A DNA stretch of 54,399 bases. Origin: an uncultured Succinivibrionaceae bacterium (GTDB lineage: Bacteria > Pseudomonadota > Gammaproteobacteria > Enterobacterales > Succinivibrionaceae). How positions within the stretch are numbered: position 1 is the stretch's first letter; each line of letters starts with the position of its first letter. This document shows positions 19,549 through 29,068 of the stretch, piece after piece. The stretch lies in assembly GCA_944389865.1 (NCBI GenBank), contig CALXNX010000011.1:1-54399 (forward strand). Direction: 5' to 3'. The translations under genes were made by a program, and so were the position numbers. The notes below the pieces were generated by a model that ran no database searches, was not told the DNA's origin, and saw nothing but the letters and a program-made list of their open reading frames with translations.

Positions 19549-21399
19549 ATGGGTGAGCATAAATCGCGGTCCTGGGGGGCGCGCCTGAAAGCTTTATGGC
19601 CGTGGGGACAGCCCCTGCAGGCTGCCCCGGTAAGCTGTGTGAGCGTATATCAGGGGGCCGATGAAATGAAGCTCCCTGAGCTCAATTCCCCGGCTGCACT
19701 GCCTAAGGGGGATCAGCAGGCCGCTTCATCAGTCTCTGAGCGTCTGAACGCTTACCTCAAAGACACCGGGCTTGCCGGCGTGATAGGTCATGCCGCGGGG
19801 CCCGTGATCATTACCTGCGGCGTGAAATTAGCCCCAAATGTAAAGCTCAGCTCTTTTGAGCGGCTTTTGCCTGATATCTGCTCGGCCTTGGATTTAGATC
19901 GAGCCAAAGTGCGGGTAATACCGCACAGCGCGCAGGTGCTGAGTATTGAAATTCCGGCGCCCCGCCGCAGCGTGCTGCCGTTTGGAGCCTTAACCGAGGT
20001 CCAGGATTTTGCCAACTCCGCAGAGCCTCTGCCTTTAATCTTAGGATGCGATACGGTAGGACGTCAGCTCATCAGCTGCCTGACGTCTGCAGGGAATATT
20101 CTCGCGGCCGGCGACAGTGCGGCGGAGACCGATAACCTGCTGCAGCAGATCCTGCTGTCGCTCCTTTTAAAATGCTCGCCTGAGCAGCTGCGCTTAGTCT
20201 TAATTGACGGTCCGCGCGGAGTTTTCAGCCCGTACTCCAGGCTGCCGCACCTGCTTTGTCCGGTGGTCAATGCACTCTCAGATCCGCAGGGCGCTCTGGC
20301 TGCCCTGCGCCTGCTGCATGAGGAGGGCGCTCGCCGCAGTGCGCTTTTTACTGCCTTAGGCTTGCGGCGCTTTAATGACTGCAGTCTGCGCATCAGGGAT
20401 GCGGCTGCTGCTGGTGCGCCGCTGTCAGACCCTTTATGGCAGCCCGATCCGAAAAATCCTAATAAGCGTCTGCGTGCGCCTGATTTAAAGCCCCTGCCTT
20501 ATATCGTCCTGATGTCGGCGGATGGGCTTTTTTTACAGCAGCCGCAGGCAGCGGAGCTTTTAACTCCTTACGCGGCGGCGCCTTCTTTAGGCTTTTACAC
20601 CGTACTGGCCCTGCAGCAGGGCAATGGTCAGCCGCTGCCTGAGCAGCTGTTATCTTATATGCCGTCGCGTCTGCTCATGCGCACGCATGATGCGCAGTGG
20701 TCGGCGCAGCTGGCCGGAGCTTACGGTGCAGAGCAGCTGTTAGGTGAGGGAGATATGCTGTGCCGGGGCTGCGGCTTTAACAGCAGGCAGCTGTTCCGGG
20801 CGCACAGCGCCATGGTGATGGCAGCTGAGGTGCAGCAGATTTCCCACGCCTGGTATTCTCAGGGGGATCTGCAGATGCTGGCTGATCTCAAACCTGAGCC
20901 GCCTGCTGCACCGGCCGCACCTGACAATGCGCCGCACCAATCCGCACGTGCTCAGACAGTCCCGATGATGCCTGAACAGCAGGCAGCGCAGGAGCGTGAT
21001 GAGGAAAATTCCGCTCAAGTGCAGCCGCATGTTCCGGTTCAGGCAGCCTCTGTCGATCCGGCTGTCCCGGAGCAGTCAGTTAATCCTGTGCCGGAACCGT
21101 CTGCTTTCCCTCAAGGTGCGCCGGAAGATGCAGCAGTACAGCAGCAGGGTGGTCCGGCTGCACCTTGTCAGGATCCTTTAATGAAGCTGGCGGCGAAAGT
21201 GGCTGAACAGTACCTGGCTGATAACAAAGTTCCGATGCCGGTGGAGGAACTGAAGCGCAGATTGGCCATCGGCTATCCACGGGCTGAGAAGATCTACGCC
21301 GCCTTAACGGCGCAGACGGCATCACGGACCTCGACCAAACCGGCCCCAAGTGAAATCAAACCTGAGAAGTCATTAGATGCAGGAAAAAACGCACATTAA
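19549..21399 (+). CDS. FtsK-like protein with erased Walker motifs (predicted pseudo-ATPase)
   Basis: A 616-residue paralogue of the FtsK motor without membrane segments. From about residue 65 it aligns with FtsK: G-P-V-I-I-T near 82, I-P-A-P-R-R, then a stretch that matches the Walker A block without gaps up to S-L-L-L-K-C-S-P. There A-G-T-T-G-S-G-K-S is replaced by A-G-D-S-A-A-E-T-D (about 187-195), so the catalytic Lys is Thr and the Ser is Asp. The Walker B site reads Y-I-V-L-M-S-A-D-G instead of Y-I-V-V-V-I-E-E-F. M-P-S-R and the E-G-D-M-L-C block are kept, as is a C-terminal winged helix (V-P-M-P-V-E-E-L-K-R-R-L-A-I-G-Y-P-R-A-E) after a Pro/Gln-rich linker. It may bind DNA or FtsK without hydrolysing ATP. 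Its end overlaps the lolA start by 23 bases. No frameshift, so it is not simply decaying. Confidence 0.9.
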   Translation: MGEHKSRSWGARLKALWPWGQPLQAAPVSCVSVYQGADEMKLPELNSPAALPKGDQQAASSVSERLNAYLKDTGLAGVIGHAAGPVIITCGVKLAPNVKLSSFERLLPDICSALDLDRAKVRVIPHSAQVLSIEIPAPRRSVLPFGALTEVQDFANSAEPLPLILGCDTVGRQLISCLTSAGNILAAGDSAAETDNLLQQILLSLLLKCSPEQLRLVLIDGPRGVFSPYSRLPHLLCPVVNALSDPQGALAALRLLHEEGARRSALFTALGLRRFNDCSLRIRDAAAAGAPLSDPLWQPDPKNPNKRLRAPDLKPLPYIVLMSADGLFLQQPQAAELLTPYAAAPSLGFYTVLALQQGNGQPLPEQLLSYMPSRLLMRTHDAQWSAQLAGAYGAEQLLGEGDMLCRGCGFNSRQLFRAHSAMVMAAEVQQISHAWYSQGDLQMLADLKPEPPAAPAAPDNAPHQSARAQTVPMMPEQQAAQERDEENSAQVQPHVPVQAASVDPAVPEQSVNPVPEPSAFPQGAPEDAAVQQQGGPAAPCQDPLMKLAAKVAEQYLADNKVPMPVEELKRRLAIGYPRAEKIYAALTAQTASRTSTKPAPSEIKPEKSLDAGKNAH

Positions 21400-22036
21400 A
21401 AGTACCAAGGCGCGGACACTGATTTTAGGTGCCGCGGCTTTGGCCGTTTTAAGTTTAAATACCGCAGTGAACTCTGTTAAGGCTGAGCCTTTGGCACAGA
21501 AGCTTAACGCTTATCAGGCCTTTGCCGCGGATTTCAGTCAGAGCGTTACGGATAGAAATGGAGTGGAATTGTCATCTTCCACCGGACGTTTAGCGCTGCG
21601 CCGTCCGCAGCAGCTGATGCTGCATACCATCACGCCCGATGAGATTTATCTCTACACCTTGGGTGACGGCGTCTATTATTTTGACGCCTTCGTAAATCAG
21701 TTATCGATCCTGCCTTTAAGCGCCTTAACCTCTTCGCCCTTTGCCTTGTTATTGGGCGAAAACAATCCGGCATGGCAGGATTATGAGATCACGGAGTTAA
21801 AAGAGGGCAGGAGCTATCGCCTTGTGCCCAGGCAGGGCACTGCCGCAGCTTCCGGACCATCCGCTTTAGTGCGGGCGGTGCTCTTTTTTGATGGCAAAAT
21901 GCTGACTCGCGCCGATGTTTATTTTGCTGACGGCAACTGCAGCCGCTACGAGCTGCAGGATGCGGCCTTTGAAGCTGCAGACGCAGATTTTGTCTGCACG
22001 GTGCCTCCGGATGCTGAGATCGTAGATGAGCGCTGA
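21377..22036 (+). CDS. lolA: Outer-membrane lipoprotein carrier protein LolA
   Basis: Periplasmic chaperone that takes lipoproteins from LolCDE and hands them to LolB at the outer membrane. The 219-residue protein has a signal peptide of about 36 residues (hydrophobic L-I-L-G-A-A-A-L-A-V-L, cleavage after V-K-A), then the LolA fold with A-D-F-S-Q-S-V near residue 50, the G-R-L-A-L-R-R-P-Q-Q-L block, and a D-G-V-Y-Y-F-D segment. Length is close to E. coli LolA (203). The start overlaps the FtsK-like gene and the end overlaps rarA by 11 bases, so all three are probably co-translated. Confidence 0.92.
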   Translation: MQEKTHIKSTKARTLILGAAALAVLSLNTAVNSVKAEPLAQKLNAYQAFAADFSQSVTDRNGVELSSSTGRLALRRPQQLMLHTITPDEIYLYTLGDGVYYFDAFVNQLSILPLSALTSSPFALLLGENNPAWQDYEITELKEGRSYRLVPRQGTAAASGPSALVRAVLFFDGKMLTRADVYFADGNCSRYELQDAAFEAADADFVCTVPPDAEIVDER

Positions 22037-23474
22037 AAATGATCTCTTTGCGGCTTTTGATGCGGCATCAGAGTCTCAAACGCAGGGCGCATCTAAACCT
22101 GACGATCTGCCGTTAGAGGCCATGCCGCTGGCAGCCCGCCTGCGTCCTTACAGCCTTGAAAACTACATCGGGCAGAGTCATTTAGTGGGGCCGGGGCAGC
22201 CTTTGCGTCAGGCCTTAGAGCGCGGTCAGGCCTACTCCATGATCTTCTGGGGGCCGCCGGGCGTGGGCAAGACCACGCTCGCCTTGATCATTGCGCACAC
22301 GGTGCATGCGGTGCTGGAGCAGATCTCAGCCGTCACTGTCGGCATTAAGGATATTAGAGCGGCGGTCGATCGGGCGGCGCTGCGCAAAGCGCGCGGGGTG
22401 CGCACCATTTTATTTGTCGATGAAGTGCACCGCTTTAATAAGGCGCAGCAGGATGCTTTTCTGCCGCATATTGAAAACGGCACCATCATTTTTATTGGGG
22501 CGACGACTGAAAATCCTTCTTTTGAGCTCAACAGCGCGCTCTTATCACGCTGCCGCATTTATGTGCTCAAAAAGCTCAGTCAGGAAGAGCTCTCCAATCT
22601 CATTGATTTGGCTTTGACCTCAGAGCGCGGTTTAAAGTCCTTAAATCTGCAGATGGATGTGAAGGTCAGAAACGCGGTCATTTCACTGGCTGATGGAGAC
22701 GGTCGTTATCTGCTCAATACCTTGGAGATGCTGTCCGATTTAGCAGCCCCGACGAAAGACGGCGCGCGTATGGTGACCCTCGCCATGGTAGGGGCGGTGG
22801 CTGGACGGCGGCTGATTCATTACGACAAGGGCGGCGATGCCTATTACGATTTAATTTCGGCTTTTCATAAATCGGTGCGCGGCTCGGCCCCTGATGCAGC
22901 TCTCTACTGGTACTCGCGCATCATCAGCGCCGGCGGAGATCCGCTTTACGTTGCCCGCCGCCTGCTTGCTATTGCCACTGAGGATGTGGGACTTGCTGAT
23001 CCCCGCGCCATGCAGGTGGCGCTTAACGCCTGGGATATTTATGAAAGAGTGGGAGCTGCTGAAGGCGAGCGCGCAATTGCCGAGGCTGCGGTGTATTTAG
23101 CGCTGGCGCCTAAGAGCAATGCGCTTTATCGGGCCTTTGCGCAGGCTAAAGAAGATGCTTCTAAACTGCCGTCCTTTGATGTACCGCTGTATCTGCGCAA
23201 TGCGCCGACTAAGCTTATGGATGAGCTGGGCTACCATCAAGGGTATCGCTACGCCCATGATTATCCGGGTGGCTACGCGGCAGGCGAGTGCTTTATGCCG
23301 GAGGAGCTCGATGGACGCACTTACTACACTCCCTCAGATCGCGGCTTTGAAATTCAGCTTGCCAAAAAGCAGGCTTATCTGAAAGAACGGGATGCTCAGG
23401 CTGACGAGCCGCGCTACGAAAAGGGCCATGCCGAGCGCATGGCAGTGAAACTTTCCCGTGAGCTGAAACATTAG
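22026..23474 (+). CDS. rarA: Replication-associated recombination protein RarA (MgsA)
   Basis: AAA+ ATPase of the clamp-loader/RuvB group that acts at stalled forks and single-strand gaps. The 482-residue protein has M-P-L-A-A-R-L-R-P near its start, Walker A G-P-P-G-V-G-K-T-T at about 76-84, Walker B F-V-D-E-V-H-R-F near 135, sensor 1 I-G-A-T-T-E-N-P-S-F, and the C-terminal tetramerisation region with S-A-F-H-K-S-V-R-G-S and E-D-V-G-L-A-D. About 35 residues longer than E. coli RarA (447), with the extra mostly at the ends. The ATG overlaps the lolA stop. Confidence 0.96.
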   Translation: MSAENDLFAAFDAASESQTQGASKPDDLPLEAMPLAARLRPYSLENYIGQSHLVGPGQPLRQALERGQAYSMIFWGPPGVGKTTLALIIAHTVHAVLEQISAVTVGIKDIRAAVDRAALRKARGVRTILFVDEVHRFNKAQQDAFLPHIENGTIIFIGATTENPSFELNSALLSRCRIYVLKKLSQEELSNLIDLALTSERGLKSLNLQMDVKVRNAVISLADGDGRYLLNTLEMLSDLAAPTKDGARMVTLAMVGAVAGRRLIHYDKGGDAYYDLISAFHKSVRGSAPDAALYWYSRIISAGGDPLYVARRLLAIATEDVGLADPRAMQVALNAWDIYERVGAAEGERAIAEAAVYLALAPKSNALYRAFAQAKEDASKLPSFDVPLYLRNAPTKLMDELGYHQGYRYAHDYPGGYAAGECFMPEELDGRTYYTPSDRGFEIQLAKKQAYLKERDAQADEPRYEKGHAERMAVKLSRELKH

Positions 23475-23490
23475 TATGCGGCGCGCTTAA

Positions 23491-24891
<1,401 letters not shown>

Positions 24892-24893
24892 TC

Positions 24894-25397
24894 ATGCTGA
24901 CACCAGCTGACTGGGCCATCCTCGCAGTGATGGGCGGATCGGCCCTGCTGTCTTTATGGCGCGGCTTTCTGCGCGAGGCGATTTCCCTTGCGGCCTGGGC
25001 CGGGGCCTTCATGGTGACGGGCAAGTTCTACGGCGCCCTTGCGCTCAAGCTTACCTATTTTGAAGATGCGCTGACGCGCAATGCGCTGGCCATTTTTATT
25101 TTATTTATGGCCACGCTGCTGGTCATCGGTACCTGCGGCAACATTCTGCGCTCCCTGGTAACTAAGGCCGGCCTTTCAGGCACCGACCGGCTGTTAGGCG
25201 CGGCTTTTGGAGCTCTGCGCGGCATTTTGATTGTCTGCGCAATTTTAGCTCTGCTGCAGATCGGCTTTAAATTCGGCATCTTAACGTCACTGATGAATAA
25301 GCCTATATTTGCTGACTCGCTCTTTATTCCGGAGCTGCAGCGAATTGTCAATTGGTTTTTCCTCTATCTTTCCACCCCCTTGACTTCAGGAGCATAA
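24894..25397 (+). CDS. cvpA: CvpA family membrane protein
   Basis: Small inner-membrane protein named for colicin V production; its molecular role is poorly known, with links to envelope stress and bile resistance in enterics. The 167-residue product has four hydrophobic segments (about 7-25, 30-50, 65-85, 105-125) and the family pattern [14 protein letters not shown] near 22-35 and [13 protein letters not shown] near 98-110. It is tightly placed: 2 bases after serS and 1 before purF. cvpA-purF linkage is widespread in proteobacteria. Confidence 0.92.
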   Translation: MLTPADWAILAVMGGSALLSLWRGFLREAISLAAWAGAFMVTGKFYGALALKLTYFEDALTRNALAIFILFMATLLVIGTCGNILRSLVTKAGLSGTDRLLGAAFGALRGILIVCAILALLQIGFKFGILTSLMNKPIFADSLFIPELQRIVNWFFLYLSTPLTSGA

Positions 25398-25398
25398 C

Positions 25399-26913
25399 AT
25401 GTGCGGTGTAGTCGGCATTGTCGGCTTTGAGCCGGCTAATTTAGCCCTTTACGATGCGCTGACCGTTCTGCAGCATCGCGGCCAGGACGCCGCGGGCATT
25501 GTGACGCTGGACGGCGATAATTTCAGACAGCGCAAAGCCAACGGCCTGGTGCAGGATGTGTTTGAGCAGAAGCACATGCGCCGCTTGAGAGGTAATATCG
25601 GCATCGGCCATGTGCGCTATCCTACCGCCGGTTCGTCCTCGGCGGCTGAGGCTCAGCCTTTTTACGTCAATTCGCCTTACGGCATTGCTCTGGCCCACAA
25701 CGGCAATTTAACCAATGCCCGCGAGCTGCAGGAGCTGTGCGCTAAGGTCCATCGCCACGTCAATACCTCCTCTGATTCTGAGACCTTATTAAACGTTTTT
25801 GCCTGGCAGCTGACGCAGTGCTCTGACGCCGACAGGCCTGCTCCTGAGGAGATCTTCAAGGCCGTGCGCGGGGTCAATTCCATTATCAAAGGGGCTTATG
25901 CGGTAGTGTCCTTAATTATCGGGGTGGGCCTCGTGGCCTTCCGCGATCCCCGCGGCATCCGCCCGCTGGTATTAGGCAGCCGCATCGGCGAGAACGGCCG
26001 CACTGAGTACATGGTGGCCTCTGAAAGCGTAGCCCTGGATGTAGCCGGCTTTAAGCTCGAGCGCGACGTACGTCCGGGTGAGGCTATCTTCATCACCAAG
26101 GAAGGCCGGCTGCATACTGCCATCTGCGCCGATGATCCCAAGCTTACGCCGTGCATCTTTGAGTACGTCTATTTTGCCCGGCCTGACAGCGTGATGAACG
26201 GGGTGTCGGTGTACGCTGCCCGCGTGCGCATGGGGACGAAGCTGGCCCGCCAGATCGAGCGTGATTACAAGGATTTGGACATCGATGTGGTGATCCCCAT
26301 TCCGGAGACTTCCTGCGATATCGCAGTGCAGATCGCGCGCATCTTAGGCAAACCGTATCGTCAGGGCTTTGTGAAGAACCGCTATATCGGCCGCACCTTC
26401 ATTATGCCGGGACAGAAGCAGCGCAAGAAGTCGGTGCGCAATAAATTAAACCCGATCCCCGCTGAATTTGCCGGCAAGAAGGTCCTGCTTGTCGATGACT
26501 CCATCGTGCGCGGTACCACCTCAGAGCAGATTGTAGATATGGCTCATGAGGCCGGCGCTAAGGCGGTGTACTTTGCCTCAGCCGCTCCCGAGATCCGCTA
26601 TCCTAATGTTTACGGCATCGATATGCCGACGGCCAAAGAGCTCATCGCTTACGGGCGCACGAAGGAGGAGATCTGCAGGCAGATCCACGCCGACGCCTTA
26701 ATCTATCAGTCTTTAGAGGACTTAGAAGACGCAGTGCGTGAGGAGAACGGCGAACTGACTGAGTTTGAGACCTCCGTCTTTACCGGGCACTACATTACTC
26801 CGGGCGTAGATGAGGAGTACTTTGCCTACTTAGATCAGCAGCGCTCAGATGATGCCAAGGCCGATAAGGCTTGGAATGAGGCTAATGAAGATCTGGAGAT
26901 CTACAACATTTAA
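25399..26913 (+). CDS. purF: Amidophosphoribosyltransferase
   Basis: First committed enzyme of purine synthesis: glutamine and PRPP give 5-phosphoribosylamine. The 504-residue protein begins M-C-G-V-V-G-I-V-G, so Cys2 becomes the N-terminal nucleophile after Met removal. The glutaminase domain includes Q-H-R-G-Q-D-A-A-G near 28 and G-H-V-R-Y-P-T-A-G near 71. The phosphoribosyltransferase domain has the PRPP loop [13 protein letters not shown] near 364-376. Length equals E. coli PurF (505). A PurR operator was not seen, and the gene appears to be transcribed with serS-cvpA. Confidence 0.97.
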   Translation: MCGVVGIVGFEPANLALYDALTVLQHRGQDAAGIVTLDGDNFRQRKANGLVQDVFEQKHMRRLRGNIGIGHVRYPTAGSSSAAEAQPFYVNSPYGIALAHNGNLTNARELQELCAKVHRHVNTSSDSETLLNVFAWQLTQCSDADRPAPEEIFKAVRGVNSIIKGAYAVVSLIIGVGLVAFRDPRGIRPLVLGSRIGENGRTEYMVASESVALDVAGFKLERDVRPGEAIFITKEGRLHTAICADDPKLTPCIFEYVYFARPDSVMNGVSVYAARVRMGTKLARQIERDYKDLDIDVVIPIPETSCDIAVQIARILGKPYRQGFVKNRYIGRTFIMPGQKQRKKSVRNKLNPIPAEFAGKKVLLVDDSIVRGTTSEQIVDMAHEAGAKAVYFASAAPEIRYPNVYGIDMPTAKELIAYGRTKEEICRQIHADALIYQSLEDLEDAVREENGELTEFETSVFTGHYITPGVDEEYFAYLDQQRSDDAKADKAWNEANEDLEIYNI

Positions 26914-27229
26914 CTTTGGCTGCGTAATTCATGCGTAAGCGCAGGCACTCCTGCGCCTGTTATGCCGCTGCAATGAATTCAAGCAGGGATATCTTGCCTC
27001 TGCTCGCTGGTGATACTGCGGACATGCTCGGGAAGATCCTTGGTGCAGGTTATTCGCTGAAGACAGCGGCCGCGCACGCTTAAAGCGCTCGTGGCAAGTA
27101 AGCGTGCGGTTCATCAAAAGAGATCTCAGGGCCTTAGGGCTTGGATCATGTCTTAAAACATATGCAGGCGCTGAGACTTACTTTCAGCGCCTGTGTTATT
27201 TTGACATCAGGAAAAAGCAGTGAGGAAGC
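26914..27229. other. Intergenic region purF / GNAT gene
   Basis: No gene is visible in these 316 bases. There is a hairpin 26 bases after purF (stem 26939-26945 with 26950-26956, followed by CTGTTATG), a weak candidate terminator, and a much stronger hairpin at 27165-27193 listed separately. The stretch between them shows nothing I can name. Confidence 0.5.
27165..27203 (+). terminator. Strong hairpin before the GNAT gene
   Basis: A perfect 10-bp stem (27165-27174 with 27184-27193) and a nine-base loop are followed by TGTTATTTTG. It could end purF transcription or act in the leader of the GNAT gene, whose ATG is 37 bases further on. The T-run is interrupted, so efficiency is uncertain. Confidence 0.5.
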
Positions 27230-27919
27230 ATGGCAATTGAGATCCGCCCGGTAAGACCACTAAAGGATTTAATGGCGCTGAGCGCTCTGGAGCTTACGGT
27301 GTGGCAGTTCTCTGATGAGCGTGCGCCGTTATTTAAGCTCAAAGAGCACCTGCTGTCTCTGCGCTATGCCTTAAAGCACATTCTGCACGCTTCAGCGGGC
27401 TGGTGCGCGGTCATGGACGGAAAAGTGGTCGGAACGGCCTTCTGCGCTTATCCTGACAGCGCAGACGCGCACTCTGCACGGCATCTGGGACTGCTGACGC
27501 GCTTGGTGCTCAATCTCGTCGATAAGCTGGCCTTTTGGGCACTTAAGCTTGCGCGTTATTCATTCAAGTACGATTATGCGGTTTTTGAGCGCAGCGCCCA
27601 GATCAAGAGCCTGCAGGTCTGCACTGAAAGGGGAGAAGTTGATAAGAGCTGCGACGGTCAGCTGCTGCTTCTGATGACCGCCAAAGCAGCTCAGGGAGTC
27701 GGAGCGGGGCGTGCGCTGCTCACCCGCGCGCTGCAGGCCATGGAGGCGCAGGGGCTTAAGCGCTGTTTTCTCTTTACCGACACATTCTGCAATTACCGTT
27801 TTTATGATGTGATGGGGCTTAAGCGCATTTATCAAAGCACTGAGATTGGGATTTTCGGCCCTGAGGATGGCGATCGCTGCGCCGTAGACTTCATGGTTTA
27901 TACCGCAAAGCTGTCCTGA
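27230..27919 (+). CDS. GNAT family N-acetyltransferase
   Basis: Predicted acetyl-CoA-dependent acetyltransferase of unknown substrate. The 229-residue protein opens with a beta-strand typical of the fold (M-A-I-E-I-R-P-V-R-P), has the first motif W-C-A-V-M-D-G-K-V-V-G-T-A near 63-75, and the pyrophosphate-binding signature A-A-Q-G-V-G-A-G-R-A-L-L near 151-162. A basic, partly hydrophobic insertion (about 83-130) between these blocks makes it longer than a usual GNAT (140-180). It ends with F-Y-D-V-M-G-L-K-R, the usual F-Y-x-x-x-G-F element. It is a single gene between a hairpin and the tRNA-Val pair. Confidence 0.8.
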   Translation: MAIEIRPVRPLKDLMALSALELTVWQFSDERAPLFKLKEHLLSLRYALKHILHASAGWCAVMDGKVVGTAFCAYPDSADAHSARHLGLLTRLVLNLVDKLAFWALKLARYSFKYDYAVFERSAQIKSLQVCTERGEVDKSCDGQLLLLMTAKAAQGVGAGRALLTRALQAMEAQGLKRCFLFTDTFCNYRFYDVMGLKRIYQSTEIGIFGPEDGDRCAVDFMVYTAKLS

Positions 27920-28092
27920 TGCGATCTGTGCGCTTTCATATTTGGGGAAGAGGACAAAATAAGCGGCGCCTTGAGGTTAAGACATCGTAAGCGGCTGCAG
28001 AAAAAGTTAAATTATTGGCATAAATTATTCTATCTAAAATCAATTAGTTATTAAAACTATTAAAAATTTTTGTTAAAAACATCACAAAACCC

Positions 28093-28120
28093 TTGCCACG
28101 GTAAAAAATGTTGCTATAAT
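28093..28120 (+). promoter_or_regulatory. Promoter of the tRNA-Val pair
   Basis: TTGCCA (28093-28098) and a perfect TATAAT (28115-28120) are separated by 16 bases, 18 bases before the first tRNA. Sequence upstream is AT-rich (28000-28085), as in strong tRNA promoters with an UP element. Confidence 0.75.
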
Positions 28121-28138
28121 GAGCACCGTTTTCTGAAC

Positions 28139-28215
28139 GCGCCTTTAGCTCAGCTGGTTAGAGCATCACCTTGACATGGTGGGGGTCGGTGGTTCGAGTC
28201 CACTAAGGCGCACCA
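28139..28215 (+). tRNA. tRNA-Val (anticodon GAC)
   Basis: A 77-base tRNA with encoded CCA. It reads GCGCCTTTAGCTCAGCTGG at the 5' end, has the anticodon loop TTGACAT with GAC at 28173-28175, and GGTTCGAGTCC in the T arm. The body is that of the enteric tRNA-Val(GAC), which reads GTC and GTT. Confidence 0.96.
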
Positions 28216-28233
28216 TTCAGAAATCAACAATTT

Positions 28234-28310
28234 GCGCCTTTAGCTCAGTTGGTTAGAGCATTACCTTCACACGGTAGGGGTCGGTGGTTCGAGTCCACTA
28301 AGGCGCACCA
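28234..28310 (+). tRNA. tRNA-Val (anticodon CAC)
   Basis: A 77-base tRNA with encoded CCA, 18 bases after the GAC gene and nearly identical to it. Differences are one D-loop base and the anticodon arm. The anticodon loop is TTCACAC, giving CAC at 28268-28270, which reads GTG. The stem compensates (TTACC with GGTAG), so it folds normally. E. coli has only UAC and GAC valine tRNAs, so this looks like a duplicate with a changed anticodon. Confidence 0.93.
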
Positions 28311-28431
28311 AAGTACCATATACGCACCCTTTTTTGCTCTTCAATTCCCTGTTAATATTATCCATAAACCGCATAACCATACGTCTTTGCGCCGATCTGC
28401 CGTGCCCGGTCGTGCCCGGCTTATCCCGCCG

Positions 28432-28602
28432 TTTGTACACTGATTGCACACTATTTTTGTACACTATTACGAAAAAATACCCATAAACGGCCGATTACTT
28501 CGCGCGGCAAAGAAGTAATAAAAGTAATGCGGGCGGGCGTTTGTACACACCCAAAAAGCGCTTTGTACACTCTTTGTACACTGCCTTTCAGGTGTGTACA
28601 AA
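28432..28602. repeat. Cluster of TTTGTACAC repeats
   Basis: The ten-base word TTTGTACACT occurs at 28432-28441, 28456-28465, 28562-28571 and 28573-28582. A close variant TTTGTACACA is at 28540-28549, and an inverted copy TGTGTACAAA at 28593-28602. All share the palindromic core TGTACA. GATTGCACACT between the first two is a weaker match. Spacing is irregular. Such short repeats next to a tRNA 3' end resemble integrase arm sites, but a regulator-binding or iteron-like role is also possible. No integrase or initiator gene is present. Confidence 0.7.
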
Positions 28603-28633
28603 AGCTATGTGCTGACAAATACAGGGGAATACA

Positions 28634-28668
28634 AAGTCAACCACTCCTGCCTAAGAGGCGGATGGACT
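28634..28668 (-). mobile_element. Degenerate IS200/IS605-like end (second copy)
   Basis: The plus strand reads AAGTCAACCACTCCTGCCTA followed by AGAGGCGGATGGACT. The reverse complement of the element at 112-142 reads AAGTCAACTACCCCCGCCTA then AAGAGGCGGGGG, so the two are clearly alike. Here the stem has decayed to six pairs (28647-28652 with 28656-28661) plus CCA/TGG. Orientation is opposite to the first copy. Confidence 0.4.
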
Positions 28669-28691
28669 CCGGTCGCCCCAGCATCACTTCT

Positions 28692-28784
28692 TTAATAAAT
28701 CGACTTTCGGAGATTCAAATTGCCGATAAAGCCTCTTCCTTCAAAGGTAGAAGCTCCTGCAGGAATAGACTTTAATGGGGTTTT
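28692..28784 (-). pseudogene. Possible decayed tnpB-like C-terminal tail
   Basis: On the minus strand a frame of about 30 codons runs from after a TGA (28785-28787) to a TAA at 28692-28694, some 30 bases before the second IS605-like hairpin. It contains P-A-G-A-S-T-F-E-G-R-G-F, alike in part to the tail at 3-74 (G-S-T-F-R-G-A-C-F). The position relative to the hairpin matches the first copy. The evidence is short and could be chance. Confidence 0.2.
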
Positions 28785-28919
28785 TCAACTCTGAAAGTCG
28801 CGCTTTGGCCCAATCAATCTCCAAGCTATCATAAACTTAGCCAATTAACCTTTTCCTTGATAGGACGCACACTTTTTCTCTGAGAGTCTGCGGAAGCTGA
28901 GAAATAAGCTGTGTACCCT

Positions 28920-28948
28920 TTGACTAATTAGAGCAATGCTTGTATCTT
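28920..28948 (+). promoter_or_regulatory. Candidate promoter of the Hfq-like gene
   Basis: TTGACT (28920-28925) and TATCTT (28943-28948) are separated by 17 bases, about 120 bases before the start codon at 29069. Confidence 0.5.
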
Positions 28949-29068
28949 AGTTAAGACTGTAACTTTTTTTGCCGCCGTTTTTTGGGCCGCTGAAGCTGCA
29001 GTGTGCGGAGCATGAGCTCGGCTGAAACAAACAAACGCCTGAGAATAATAACAATCAAAGAGGCAACG

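Larger units (their letters stand above)
28311..29068. other. 758-base intergenic region with repeats
   Basis: No intact gene lies between the tRNA-Val pair and the Hfq-like gene. The region holds a cluster of TTTGTACAC repeats (28432-28602), a degenerate IS605-like end (28634-28668), a possible decayed ORF tail on the minus strand (28692-28784), and a promoter for the Hfq-like gene (28920-28948). Its GC content is lower and more varied than that of the flanking genes. Confidence 0.6.

Noticed and set aside
28267-28464. Minus-strand frame of 65 codons with a tyrosine-rich start
   Set aside because: It reads through the complement of tRNA-Val(CAC), giving the typical antisense-tRNA peptide; not a gene.
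28432-28602. CRISPR array
   Set aside because: Repeats are only nine to ten bases with irregular spacing and one inverted copy; no cas genes.
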